Source: Bog-159 sp049511415 (GTDB taxonomy: Bacteria > Acidobacteriota > Terriglobia > Bryobacterales > Bryobacteraceae). From it: a stretch of DNA of 50,440 bases. Under the pieces are notes generated by a model. That model did no database searches, was not told where the DNA came from, and was given only the letters and a program-made list of their open reading frames with translations. The stretch lies in assembly GCA_049511415.1 (NCBI GenBank), contig JBEKYC010000054.1, forward strand, positions 1-50,440, given 5' to 3'. Positions 42,033 through 50,440 of this stretch are shown in pieces (positions within the stretch are counted from its first letter, which is position 1; the number at the start of each line of letters is the position of its first letter). The position numbers were made by a program, and so were the translations under genes.

Positions 42033-42669
42033 GCGCGACCTCTTTAAAGAACACGATGTCATTATCACTGTGATTCTGGAGACCGATGTAGCCTTCCAGC
42101 GGACGCGGCCCACGGAACGGCTCGAAGCTGAATTTCCTCGGCCCGACCGGCTGGCCCTCCGTGTAATCTGTTACCTTGATACCGTTCAGCAGCACCACCG
42201 TGCGCGGACCATCCAGCGTGATCTCCATGGTGTTCCACTCCGGCCCCGGCTTCCCAGGGCGAGCCAGCGCCCTGGTCTGTGAATAGAGCGTGCCGGTGGC
42301 GTGATAGTCGGTCTCGTTGGATTTTTCCGGCTCATTGTCGATCTGCACTTCATATCCGTAGTGCACCGGCATCCATTCCTCGCGCGGCTCAAGGGGAATA
42401 CGGATGAACACGCCGGAATTGTCGTTGTGGTCCCGCATCTGATAGACCACGCGGATGACGGAGTTACCGACTTTGCCGCCGGTCCACCAGAGCAGGCCCA
42501 TACCGCCGTGAGTTTGGATGAGCCCGTTCTCCACGGTCATGGAGCCGGGACCGACATGCTGCCAGCCCTTCAGATCGCGCCCGTTAAACAGTTGCTTCCA
42601 TTCCGGCGGCGCGGCCGGCAAACACAAAACACCGAGTGTGAAAGCAACGGGAAGAATGCGTGTGAACAT
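42016..42669 (-). CDS. Secreted DUF1080 protein (3-keto-disaccharide hydrolase-like)
   Basis: This 217-residue protein has a signal peptide (FTRILPVAFTLGVLCLPAAP) and a laminin-G-like DUF1080 domain: LFNGRDLKGWQHVGPGSMTV, LWWTGGKVGNSVIRVVYQM, NSGVFIRIPLEPREEW, YGYEVQIDNEPEKSNETDYH, WNTMEITLDGPRTVVLLNG and GYIGLQNHSDNDIVFFKEVA. It likely acts on glycans in the periplasm or outside. It overlaps the 3' end of the crotonase gene. Confidence 0.9.
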   Translation of the reverse strand: MFTRILPVAFTLGVLCLPAAPPEWKQLFNGRDLKGWQHVGPGSMTVENGLIQTHGGMGLLWWTGGKVGNSVIRVVYQMRDHNDNSGVFIRIPLEPREEWMPVHYGYEVQIDNEPEKSNETDYHATGTLYSQTRALARPGKPGPEWNTMEITLDGPRTVVLLNGIKVTDYTEGQPVGPRKFSFEPFRGPRPLEGYIGLQNHSDNDIVFFKEVALRPLK

Positions 42670-42700
42670 GACTCAGCACATTCTATCGTCTGTCGCGGCA

Positions 42701-44131
42701 TCAGGCACTCACGCGGCCGGCGCCAGCCATCTGGTGGAGACGTTCAATCGCCAAACCGAGCGAACGGGCATGGCTGTTCATCTGTTGGCCGACCGAGGCA
42801 GTCTCTTCGGCGCTGGCGGCGGTCTTTTGGGTGATCTGGTCCATCTGGGATATCGATTTGGAAATCTCCTCGATGCCGCGGGCTTGCTCGCCACTGGCAG
42901 TGTTCACTTCATCGACCAGAGCTTTCACTTGCTTGGCGCTGTCGCGCATCTTCCGCACGGCCTCGAGCATCCGGTCGATCTCCGCTCGGCCGCGCTTCGA
43001 CTTCGAGATGGATTCCTGGATCACGACAGCGGTGTCGCGTGCGGCCTGGGATGAGCGATGCGCCAGATTGCGGACCTCATCCGCCACCACCGCGAAGCCC
43101 ATGCCGGCCTGGCCGGCGCGAGCCGCTTCCACCGCCGCGTTCAGCGCGAGTATATTGGTCTGAAACGCAATTTCGTCGATTACCTTGATGATGGCCGCCA
43201 CTTTGCTGCTGGAGTCGTCCATCTCGTGCATCAGAGTCATCACCTGCTCCAGTTCGTTTCCGGCATCCGCGGAAGCGGCCATGGTTTCGGCCATCAGCCG
43301 GGCGGCCTCCTGAGTCTTGCCAAGGTTCTGTCCGGCCATGGAATAGATCTCCTCGCTGGCGGCGGAGGTTTCTTCGAGCGAAGCGGCTTGCTGGGAGGCG
43401 CCCTGCGCCAGCGAATTGCTCGAAGCCCCGATGTGGCGCGTGGCCGCACCGAGTTCGGTGGCGGCGGCGCCCAGTTCGCTCACCATCGGGCGCAGGGTCC
43501 GATGAATGTCGCGCACAATGTACCAACCGAGAAATCCGCAGCACACCCCCGCGACGCCTAACAGCAGCCACAGCGTACGCCCATCGCTCCGCGCCATGGA
43601 AACCGCTTCGGCCGCATTCCGATCCCCATTCGTCTGCTTAAAGGCGTACACGTCCTCAATAGCTCTCTGCACCTGGAGGTAAGCGGGCATGGCATTCGAG
43701 CGAAACAACTGCATGGCGTCTTCCATTTGGCCGGCCATGCTCAGCGGCCGAATATGCTCCATGCAACGCTGCAGTTCATCGAACTTGCCCGCGACCACGG
43801 AGAATAGTTCGCGATCCCGCGGCGTGGTGATGGTTTTCTCATAGGCGCTCAACTCTTTACGCAAGCTGTTGTTGAGCGCCGCCAGATCCGCGTCGGCTTT
43901 GAGCTTGTCCGCGCGCTGCTCCGCCGTGATATGACCGCGGATGCCGCCCCGAATGTCCTTGGCAATGCCGCTGAGACGGCCGATGCTGTAAGTTCCCGGC
44001 AGCGAGTCCGTCGCCAGCTTGGTTATCGTCTGATTCATCAGCGCCAGGTCAACAACGGCTACTCCGCCGATGACCAACGCCAGAGCCGCCGGAAGCGCGT
44101 AAAAGACACTGATTTTCTTGCCGATGGTCAA
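42701..44131 (-). CDS. Methyl-accepting chemotaxis protein
   Basis: This 476-residue chemoreceptor has TM1 (VFYALPAALALVIGGVAVVDL), a periplasmic four-helix-bundle (4HB_MCP-like) domain to about 175, TM2 (TLWLLLGVAGVCCGFLGWYIV), and a long cytoplasmic signalling coiled-coil with the hairpin tip IDEIAFQTNILALNAAVEAARAGQAGMGFAVVADEVRNLA. HAMP is weak or missing. A GGAGGAAGC site places the start at TTG 44131; ATG 44173 lacks such a site. No CheA or CheW is adjacent. Confidence 0.93.
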   Translation of the reverse strand: MTIGKKISVFYALPAALALVIGGVAVVDLALMNQTITKLATDSLPGTYSIGRLSGIAKDIRGGIRGHITAEQRADKLKADADLAALNNSLRKELSAYEKTITTPRDRELFSVVAGKFDELQRCMEHIRPLSMAGQMEDAMQLFRSNAMPAYLQVQRAIEDVYAFKQTNGDRNAAEAVSMARSDGRTLWLLLGVAGVCCGFLGWYIVRDIHRTLRPMVSELGAAATELGAATRHIGASSNSLAQGASQQAASLEETSAASEEIYSMAGQNLGKTQEAARLMAETMAASADAGNELEQVMTLMHEMDDSSSKVAAIIKVIDEIAFQTNILALNAAVEAARAGQAGMGFAVVADEVRNLAHRSSQAARDTAVVIQESISKSKRGRAEIDRMLEAVRKMRDSAKQVKALVDEVNTASGEQARGIEEISKSISQMDQITQKTAASAEETASVGQQMNSHARSLGLAIERLHQMAGAGRVSA

Positions 44132-44258
44132 AGCTTCCTCCGTATCAACTTGCCTGCCGAGCCTTGCTCGCAAATGGCCTGCTCTTGTTATCGTCGAAAA
44201 CCGACGGATGCTTTAGCCTTGAGATCCGCGGCAAGGCGCGGGCGGCTATAGTGAAGAG

Positions 44259-44612
44259 GTGCGGCGACCTTCCACGGTACTGGTCCTGGCAGTGGCGTTC
44301 TTCGCCGCCGTAGCTGGGACATGTCTGTTCGCCGTAAGAGCCGGCCGGCACGCTCGCCTGCTGCGCTGGGAAAATGAGCCCATCCGCCCGTGGATGAGCG
44401 TGCCCTTCATCGCGCATACGCATCACGTGCCCGCCGCAATCTTATTTCAAGCCCTGGGACTCCCGCCGCATCCGCACGACCGCCGGCCCTTGCGGCTGAT
44501 CGCCCGCGAAGAGCACAAGCCCATCGATGAGGTCATCCGGGATCTGGATCACGCGCTGACCGCCGCGGGACACGTGCATTCGCCTCCAGGGTCTCCTCGG
44601 GATCATCCCTGA
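44259..44612 (+). CDS. Small membrane-anchored protein, function unknown, coupled to dedA
   Basis: This 117-residue protein has one N-terminal TM (LVLAVAFFAAVAGTCLFAV) and a soluble part with RLLRWENEPIRPWMSVPFIAHTHHVP, ALGLPPHPHDRRPLRLIA and EEHKPIDEVIRDLDHAL. The His-rich FIAHTHHV and PHPHD segments could bind metal. I do not recognise the family. The GTG at 44259 is the start, and its stop overlaps the DedA start by one base (TGATG), suggesting they work together. Confidence 0.7.
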   Translation: MRRPSTVLVLAVAFFAAVAGTCLFAVRAGRHARLLRWENEPIRPWMSVPFIAHTHHVPAAILFQALGLPPHPHDRRPLRLIAREEHKPIDEVIRDLDHALTAAGHVHSPPGSPRDHP

Positions 44613-45226
44613 TGAGTGAACAGATTCTCGCGGCGCTGGCGCAATTCGGCTCACCGGTGCTGTTTATAGCCGTCCTGATTGCCGCCGTGGGTGTTCCGCT
44701 GCCGGTGAATCTGCTGTTGATCGTTACCGGATCGCTGGTAGCGCAAGGAGTCATGCCTCTTTGGCTGGCCCTCACGCTGTCGAGCGCCGGCTCGGTGATC
44801 GGCGACCAGATCGGCTACGCCATCGGCCGCTGGGGCGGGGCCGCTTTGGTTGCCCGCTTCGGCTCCTGGTTTGGAGGGCCCGATCATCTAGCCAAAGCCG
44901 AAGCGCGGGCGCGCCGCTGGGGCGGACCCGGGGTCTTCTTCACGCGCTGGCTGGTGACACCGCTCGGCGGAGTCATCAACCTGGCCAGCGGCATCTCGGA
45001 GTATCCCTGGCGCCGGTTCCTGTGCTGGGACGTGCCGGGCCAGATTTTGTGCGCGGTCCTGTACATCGAGCTGGGCCGGATCTTCAGCGACCGCGTGTTG
45101 GCCCTGAACGATCTGCTGAGCAGCTTTACCTGGGGGCTGCTGGCGCTGGTGGCGGCCGTGTGGCTGGGTTGGAAGCTGTGGCGCCTGCGCGCGGCGGGAC
45201 GGCCGGCTACTCGCCCATCACCTTGA
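44612..45226 (+). CDS. DedA-family membrane protein
   Basis: This 204-residue protein has four to five TM segments and the DedA/VTT core: GVPLPVNLLLIVTGSLVA, SAGSVIGDQIGYAIGRWGG, FFTRWLVTPLGGVINLASGI (with the family FxxRxxP-like motif read as FTRWLVTPLGG) and YPWRRFLCWDVPGQILCAVL. DedA proteins are linked to lipid flipping and envelope homeostasis. Translation is coupled to the small gene upstream. It overlaps the convergent yjbQ by 20 bp. Confidence 0.9.
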   Translation: MSEQILAALAQFGSPVLFIAVLIAAVGVPLPVNLLLIVTGSLVAQGVMPLWLALTLSSAGSVIGDQIGYAIGRWGGAALVARFGSWFGGPDHLAKAEARARRWGGPGVFFTRWLVTPLGGVINLASGISEYPWRRFLCWDVPGQILCAVLYIELGRIFSDRVLALNDLLSSFTWGLLALVAAVWLGWKLWRLRAAGRPATRPSP

Positions 45227-45620
45227 CGATGACGCGCTTGGCGCGCTGTCCGTCGAATTCGGCGTAATAGATCTGCTGCCACGGACCGAAATCCAGCTTG
45301 CCCTTGGTCACCGGCACGATCACCTGATGATGCACCAGCAGGCTCTTCAAATGCGAATCGCCGTTGGTTTCGCCGGTGGCATGATGCTGGTAGCCTTGCC
45401 GGAACGGCGCCAGCTTTTCCAGCCACTCGTCGATATCTTCCAGCAGGCCGTCTTCGGCATCGTTGACCCACACGCCCGCGGTAATGTGCATCGCCGAGAC
45501 CAGGATCATGCCGTCCTGGATGCCGCTGGTGCGCAGCGCGCTTTCCACCTGATCGGTGATGTTGATGTATTCGCGATGCTTTTTGGTGCGGAACGTCAGA
45601 TATTCGGTGTGAAAGCGCAT
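45207..45620 (-). CDS. YjbQ-family protein (UPF0047)
   Basis: This 137-residue protein matches UPF0047: NITDQVESALRTSGIQDGMILV, HITAGVWVNDAEDGLLEDIDEWLEKLAP, YQHHATGETNGDSHLKSLLVHHQVIVPV, GKLDFGPWQQIYYAEFDGQR and KRVIVKVMGE. The clustered His and Asp residues fit the metal site of this trimeric fold. Some members show thiamine-phosphate-synthase side activity; the true role is unsettled. It starts seven bases after the DUF885 stop. Confidence 0.92.
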   Translation of the reverse strand: MRFHTEYLTFRTKKHREYINITDQVESALRTSGIQDGMILVSAMHITAGVWVNDAEDGLLEDIDEWLEKLAPFRQGYQHHATGETNGDSHLKSLLVHHQVIVPVTKGKLDFGPWQQIYYAEFDGQRAKRVIVKVMGE

Positions 45621-45627
45621 GTCTGTC

Positions 45628-47406
45628 TTATTTGCCGTAGAACTTCCAATTCGATACGAACCCGGCTTCCAGCGGCTGCTTCGTCAGGCTAGCCCGCACC
45701 ATCTCCACCGGGATGGCATTCATCTTCAGGATGGCATCGTGGAAATCGCGGTTGGACATCTTCCCGGAATCCACCAGTTCCTTGTGCAGCGCGCGAAACT
45801 GTAAGGCGCCCAGCATGTAAGCCACCTGGTAGAGCGGCCCGTAATAGCCCGACTCAAACGAGCGCCGCACTTCGCCGGCGGCATTGTCGCGCTCGAACCC
45901 GACGCGGTTCACTAGAAAGTCCACGCTCTCCTGCGCACTCATCTTTCCCAGGTGAAAACTCAGCGAAAAGATGATGCGCGCGCAGCGGTGCATGCGCCAG
46001 AACAATGCGCCAATGCGATCTTCGGGCGACTTCGTAAAGCCCTGATCCCACATCAGCATCTCCCAGTGCAGCGCCCATCCTTCCACCGAAAACGGCGTGT
46101 CGAAAATGCTGCGATACGGACGGTAGCGCTCGCCCATGAATTCCTGCAGGAAGTGGCCGGGGATGACTTCGTGAAACGCCGTGGCGCGCGCGAAGTGAAT
46201 GTTGTTGCCGCGCATGGTCATCATCTTCTGTTCCTCGGTCATGCTTTCCACCGGATACGAGACCGTGATCACCTCGCCGCCCAGAAAAAACGGATTGATG
46301 CGCTGCCGCTCCGGCGACATCATTTCCATACGCCAGGTCTCGGCGGCCAGCGGCGGCACGGTCACCAGGTTGTGCTGGCCGACATATTCCACGGCTTCCT
46401 CGACCAGTTTGAGGATCAGCGCGGGCTGTTGCCCCGGCGGCACGTAATCCGTCTTGACGTGCTCCAGCGCCTTCTTCCAATCGTCGCCATAGCCCAGTTC
46501 GCGCGAAGCCTTCAGCATCTCCGCATCGCACCAGGCGAACTCGCGATTGGCGATATCCAGCAGCTCTTCGGGCGAGTACGGAATCATCTCGTATGCCAGT
46601 TCGCTGACCAGCATGTCGCGGCCCACGGCATCGCCCACAATGGTGTCCTTGTCGCCCGGCTTGATCCCCGCCAGCTTCTCGCGAATCACGCCGGCGTACT
46701 TTTCCATGGCGGCGGTGGTGTTCTTATACGGCTGGGTGACCCACCAGGTGAAGGTGGGATCGTAGCCGTCGTAGAATTCGTACCAGCCTTTGAGCGTGTC
46801 GCGGAGACGGTCCACGGTGCGCGCGGCGCGGAAAGCGGCGGTCTTCAGGATTTCGATGCCACCGGACTTGGGCGGATTCGTAATACGGTTCGAGATCTCG
46901 TCGATCTGCCGCGTGACTTTTTCGAGCGTGGCGGCGGCCGCGGGCGCGTCCATCGGATCCACGCGCTGGCGGGCGTCCTTCAACTCGACGATGGCGGGCG
47001 CGAACGGCAGCAACTCCGCAATTTCCCCGGCGCGCTTATGATTCAAATCGAGCTGCCGCAATTCGTGATCGAGCTTGTTGCGAAAAAGGATAAAATCGAT
47101 GCGCCCTTCCTGCTGCATCGCATTGAAATCGATGCGCGCCAGCGCCTCGCGCCAAGCTTCATAAAACCGGCGCATCGCACGCTCGGTGTTGGGCGAGAGT
47201 TGCACGTCGTAAAACGTGCGCAGGCTGCGCAAATCGGCCCGGTAGCGTTCGAGCAATGGTCCCAGGTCGGCCGGGGATGGACCCAGAATCTCGCGCGGGT
47301 CAGGCGCCTGATACGGCGCCGCCTGTGGACGGCGAACCGGCTGCGCGCCCAGCAGGGCCGCGGCCGAAAACAGGGTGAGGACGGTACGGCGCGTTGGAAG
47401 ATTCAA
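45628..47406 (-). CDS. Secreted DUF885 metallopeptidase
   Basis: This 592-residue protein has a twin-arginine-like signal (LPTRRTVLTLFSAAALLGAQ) and a long helical DUF885 domain with the zinc motif FHEVIPGHFLQEF (HExxxGH-type), followed by SVEGWALHWEMLMWDQG, another zinc ligand segment, and RMHRCARIIFSLSFHLGKMSA. The family is related to M32/M3-like gluzincin peptidases of unknown substrate. The start is TTG 47406, and yjbQ begins 7 bp after its stop on the same strand. Confidence 0.9.
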   Translation of the reverse strand: MNLPTRRTVLTLFSAAALLGAQPVRRPQAAPYQAPDPREILGPSPADLGPLLERYRADLRSLRTFYDVQLSPNTERAMRRFYEAWREALARIDFNAMQQEGRIDFILFRNKLDHELRQLDLNHKRAGEIAELLPFAPAIVELKDARQRVDPMDAPAAAATLEKVTRQIDEISNRITNPPKSGGIEILKTAAFRAARTVDRLRDTLKGWYEFYDGYDPTFTWWVTQPYKNTTAAMEKYAGVIREKLAGIKPGDKDTIVGDAVGRDMLVSELAYEMIPYSPEELLDIANREFAWCDAEMLKASRELGYGDDWKKALEHVKTDYVPPGQQPALILKLVEEAVEYVGQHNLVTVPPLAAETWRMEMMSPERQRINPFFLGGEVITVSYPVESMTEEQKMMTMRGNNIHFARATAFHEVIPGHFLQEFMGERYRPYRSIFDTPFSVEGWALHWEMLMWDQGFTKSPEDRIGALFWRMHRCARIIFSLSFHLGKMSAQESVDFLVNRVGFERDNAAGEVRRSFESGYYGPLYQVAYMLGALQFRALHKELVDSGKMSNRDFHDAILKMNAIPVEMVRASLTKQPLEAGFVSNWKFYGK

Positions 47407-47465
47407 ATGCTACAGTTATATCGCAATTTTCACCCAAGAAATGGCTCGTGCGGAAAATCTCCTGA

Positions 47466-47473
47466 TGTATAAT
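47466..47473 (+). promoter_or_regulatory. Extended -10 promoter element
   Basis: TGTATAAT (47466-47473) is an extended -10 element, 17 bases before the ATG at 47491. No good -35 is visible at 15-18 bp upstream, which is acceptable for an extended -10. It would leave a very short leader for the kinase gene. Confidence 0.5.
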
Positions 47474-47490
47474 TCATAACAGTTTTCTCA

Positions 47491-50440
47491 ATGACCGAAG
47501 CCTCGGGGGATCGCTTTGATCGCGCCAACCAGCTCTTTTCGGACGCGCTGGAACTGCCTCCGGATGAGCGCGACGGCTTTGTGCGGCGTGCGTGCGGCGC
47601 GGATGCCACGCTTTGCCACAGCGTACTGAAGCTGCTCTCGCGCTTCAACCGCCTGGACGATTTTCTGGAACAACCCGCGGGCGGAAGCGCCGAAGCGCGG
47701 CTGGAACTCGCTCCCGAAGACGTGCTGGACGGGCGCGTCCGCATAGTGGAACTGCACGGGCGCGGCGGCATGGGCGCGGTCTACCGCGCCGAGGATCTGC
47801 GCCTCGGCGAACCGGTCGCGATCAAAATCGTGCGCGCCGAGTGGCGTTCCGATCCGGCCATGCTGGCCCGCTTTCACGACGAGATCCGGCTGGCGCGGCG
47901 TGTTTCGCATCCCAACATCTGCCGGGTGCACGGCGTTCTGATGGCCACGGTGAGGGGGCGCGAGATCGTGTGCCTGGAAATGGAGTACCTGGCGGGCGAT
48001 TCGCTGGCGGCGCTGCTGACGAACCGCGGCAGGCTGGATGCCGGAACCCTGCTGCCGATCGCGGAAGGTATCGCGGCCGGCCTGGACGCGGCGCATCGCG
48101 AGGGCGTGATGCATCGCGATCTGAAGCCCGGCAACATCATCCTGACGCGCGACCGCCGCGGCGGCGAACGGCCGGTGATCACGGATTTCGGCCTGGCGCG
48201 CTCCGACGAAGCAGGCGAGGGCGCGCACACACAGAGCGGCGTGATCGCGGGCTCGCCGGATTACATGGCGCCCGAGCAGTTCATGGGCGAGAAGCTCACG
48301 CCGGCGGTGGACATTTTCGCTTTCGGCCTGATCGTTTATGAGATGGCCGCGGGCCGGCGGCCGTTCCCTTCCGAGAGCATCGTGCGCGCGGCGGTGCGCC
48401 GCCTGACGGAGACGCCGCAACCCTTGAGCCGTGTGGCGCCGGACGCTCCGCGGCATTGGGACCGGGTGCTCGCGCGCGCGCTGGCCCGCGATCCGGCGCG
48501 GCGCTACCCGACGGCGGGTGAGATGGTGAGCGATCTGCGCGACAGGCCGTCGCTCGCGGCGGTGGCGCTTTCGGGGATACGGGTGCCACGCGTATCGCGC
48601 CGTGCATGGCTGGTGGGATCGGGCGTGGCGGGTTTGGCGGCGGTGTCCTGTTTTTACGGGCTTTCACGCTTACATAAACGGGCGCTGCCTGACGCGCCAT
48701 TGATTATGCTGACGCCGCTCACATCTTCCGCCAGTCCCGCCAACGCGGCCGCGCTCGGTCTGCAGGTGGAGAAGGGGCTGCAACAGTCCGCGCACCTGCA
48801 GGTGCTGGATGCGGGACGCATGCGGGAGGCGTGGAAGCTGATGGGCCGCTCTGCTCCGTTTCCGGACAAGTTGGAGCCGCGCGACGCGCGCGAGATCGCG
48901 CTGCGGAAGGGCGCGCAGTTTGTCCTGTTCGGAAGCCTGGAGAAAGTGGCGGATGGCTGGGCTGCGGCGCTGGAGTTGCAGCTATTGGGTAACGCGCCGG
49001 AGTATCCGAATGAGAAGACCCCCAAGACGTTCACCGCGGAGAGCGACCAGGGCCTGCTGACGGCGGCGGCGAGAGCGGTGGAGTGGATCAGGACGACGGC
49101 GGGGGAATCGGCGGAGGTGGTGAACGCGCACAGCAGGGCACCGGAGGCGATTACCACGAAATCTTGGGGGGCGTTGCAGGAGTATATGCAGGCGCGAGAC
49201 GCGTGGCGATCGCAGCAATTCGATGGGAACTGGCGGCCGGACCAACGGGCGGCGGCGGAGCTTCACCTGAACCGGGCGCTCGAAATCGATCCAGGCTTCG
49301 CCCTGGCCGCTACCACCCTGGCGGATATCCAAGTGGCCTCGGGCGAACTCGATGAAGGCTTTCAAAACTATCAGCGGGCGGTGGCCATCATTGACGCCAA
49401 CAATCTGACCGACCGCGAATCGCTTCTCACGCGAGGCCTGTTCGCCTTCGACACGGGACAGTATGCCAAGGCGCGGGACGTCTTCGCACAATATGCGCTG
49501 GAGTACCCGAACGAAGGGTTGCCGTTGTTCCATGAATCCAGTTCTGTGGAGCATCTGGGTAATCGAGCCGCCGCGGTACACCTGATGGAACAGGCCATCG
49601 AACGAGACCCAAAGTCCTACTCGTTTTCGATCGATCTTGCCATCCATTTATTGTCTCTGGGACGATTCGCGGATGCCGAGGAGCAGTGCCGGAAGGCCTC
49701 AAAACTTTACGACCGTGACTGGACCGATCAGGTACGCGCGTGCCTGGCGTTCGCGCGCCGGGATATGCCGGGTGCCCGGCTCAGCCTGGAACGGATGAGG
49801 AAGGCTGGCTCGGTTGCTTTTCAGAGCAAAGCATTCACACTGCAGGCCTGCTTGGAAGCGGAGCAAAACCAGTGGGGCACCGCGGAATCGTCGTTGAAGA
49901 AGGGGATTGCATTCGACCGGGAGAACAGCCAACCGATGGAGTCTGAGTCCGCAAAACACCGCGCGTTGGCACTGTTGTACATCCGGCAAAGGCGCTTTGG
50001 AGACGCGATCGATTCCTGCAATTGGATCGTTGCAACGAAGCCGGGCCGGCGCGAGTTGCTGGATGTTGGCGCGCTGCTGGCGCGGGCGGGCGATATCCCG
50101 GCCGCAGGCCGCTGCTTGCCGGAGGGTCTGACCAAGAACCCGCCTCGCCGCCCTCCCGCCGTCTTACCTCCCGGCGCACCGAAGGAAGTGATGGAATGGC
50201 CGTTCTACTGGCGACGGGTCCTCCTGTTGTGGGCAAACATGGCGCTGTTCCGGGGCGATGGAAAGACGGCATTCGCTCTGCTCGAGAGTGCGCCAGTTTC
50301 CGAAAAGACCCAGGAATGGCCGCAAGCGGTAATACGCGCGTCCATTCTCTCCGGTGAACAGGAGACAGCCAAACGGTTATTGCGAGGTTTGCTCGCCAAC
50401 CCGGCGTCGTACTGGCTAATGGCCGACGAGGCGGGGCCAG
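47491..50440 (+). CDS. Serine/threonine protein kinase with C-terminal TPR region, 3' partial
   Basis: The frame is open from ATG 47491 to the end of the window (983 codons, no stop), so the C-terminus lies outside. A helical DERxxFV-type N-terminus (1-75) precedes a Hanks-type kinase: glycine loop GRGGMG (90-95), K112 in VAIK, HRDLKPGN (208-215) and DFG (232-234), with the activation-segment GSPDYMAPEQ. A TM near 370-390 (AWLVGSGVAGLAAVSCFYGL) leads to an extracytoplasmic region that ends in TPR-like helices (ALEIDPGFALAATTLADIQ, QAIERDPKSYSFSIDLAIH). This architecture is common in Solibacter relatives. Confidence 0.92.
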   Translation, partial: MTEASGDRFDRANQLFSDALELPPDERDGFVRRACGADATLCHSVLKLLSRFNRLDDFLEQPAGGSAEARLELAPEDVLDGRVRIVELHGRGGMGAVYRAEDLRLGEPVAIKIVRAEWRSDPAMLARFHDEIRLARRVSHPNICRVHGVLMATVRGREIVCLEMEYLAGDSLAALLTNRGRLDAGTLLPIAEGIAAGLDAAHREGVMHRDLKPGNIILTRDRRGGERPVITDFGLARSDEAGEGAHTQSGVIAGSPDYMAPEQFMGEKLTPAVDIFAFGLIVYEMAAGRRPFPSESIVRAAVRRLTETPQPLSRVAPDAPRHWDRVLARALARDPARRYPTAGEMVSDLRDRPSLAAVALSGIRVPRVSRRAWLVGSGVAGLAAVSCFYGLSRLHKRALPDAPLIMLTPLTSSASPANAAALGLQVEKGLQQSAHLQVLDAGRMREAWKLMGRSAPFPDKLEPRDAREIALRKGAQFVLFGSLEKVADGWAAALELQLLGNAPEYPNEKTPKTFTAESDQGLLTAAARAVEWIRTTAGESAEVVNAHSRAPEAITTKSWGALQEYMQARDAWRSQQFDGNWRPDQRAAAELHLNRALEIDPGFALAATTLADIQVASGELDEGFQNYQRAVAIIDANNLTDRESLLTRGLFAFDTGQYAKARDVFAQYALEYPNEGLPLFHESSSVEHLGNRAAAVHLMEQAIERDPKSYSFSIDLAIHLLSLGRFADAEEQCRKASKLYDRDWTDQVRACLAFARRDMPGARLSLERMRKAGSVAFQSKAFTLQACLEAEQNQWGTAESSLKKGIAFDRENSQPMESESAKHRALALLYIRQRRFGDAIDSCNWIVATKPGRRELLDVGALLARAGDIPAAGRCLPEGLTKNPPRRPPAVLPPGAPKEVMEWPFYWRRVLLLWANMALFRGDGKTAFALLESAPVSEKTQEWPQAVIRASILSGEQETAKRLLRGLLANPASYWLMADEAGP

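Noticed and set aside
47592..48341. Long Arg-rich frame inside the kinase gene
   Set aside because: It is a shadow of the kinase reading frame at high GC, with no domain content.

Overview
The window is high-GC DNA, densely packed with genes on both strands, and most likely comes from an acidobacterium near Solibacter/Bryobacterales. The main taxonomic clue is the NHL-repeat protein at 23901-25952. Its C-terminal half looks like the Solibacter-type C-terminal domain (TIGR03437 type), recognised from memory and not searched. Other features fit a free-living soil heterotroph: Tat-exported enzymes, a DUF1080 hydrolase, a TPR-bearing serine/threonine kinase and many two-component systems. No tRNA, rRNA, CRISPR array or insertion sequence was seen.

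Region 1 (1-2583) is a complete diversity-generating retroelement (DGR) cut by the window only at the 5' end of its target gene. In order it holds a HEAT-like/formylglycine-generating-enzyme-fold target whose 3' end is the variable repeat (VR, 639-752), a GC-rich hairpin (823-841), avd, a DGR reverse transcriptase (1209-2276), and the template repeat (TR, 2277-2390) directly after the RT stop. VR and TR align without gaps over 114 bp and differ at 14 positions. At all 14 the TR base is adenine. This is the most notable system in the window.

Region 2 (2584-11868) carries an aldo/keto reductase-fold protein without the usual catalytic residues, a Tat-exported galactonate-dehydratase-like enolase, a TolB-like protein, an ArsR/SRPBCC operon, a YdcF protein, a TrmH-type methyltransferase overlapping rarA, a PHP-type phosphatase, a membrane protein and a damaged UPF0175/PIN toxin-antitoxin pair. 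Region 3 (11892-19574, minus strand) holds lutABC for lactate oxidation, then a signalling cassette of TonB-dependent receptor, YfiR, histidine kinase and receiver. Region 4 (19689-29899) mixes a hydrolase, an arylsulfotransferase, a family 5-like uracil-DNA glycosylase, a dehydrogenase, secreted NHL and glycine-rich proteins, an outer-membrane barrel and rsmI.

Region 5 (30067-37055) covers the cell envelope: a bactofilin, a minus-strand exopolysaccharide export operon (Wza-like, Wzz-like, BY-kinase), and a BlaI/M56 regulatory pair followed by an HtrA protease. Region 6 (37082-50440) has an extragenic palindrome, tryptophanase, an OmpR-type two-component system, an epimerase/crotonase pair, a DUF1080 protein, a chemoreceptor, a DedA protein with a small partner, YjbQ, a DUF885 peptidase and a serine/threonine kinase that runs off the end. 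Convergent genes often overlap: four pairs share exactly four bases of the form YTAR, so each stop codon lies on the other.
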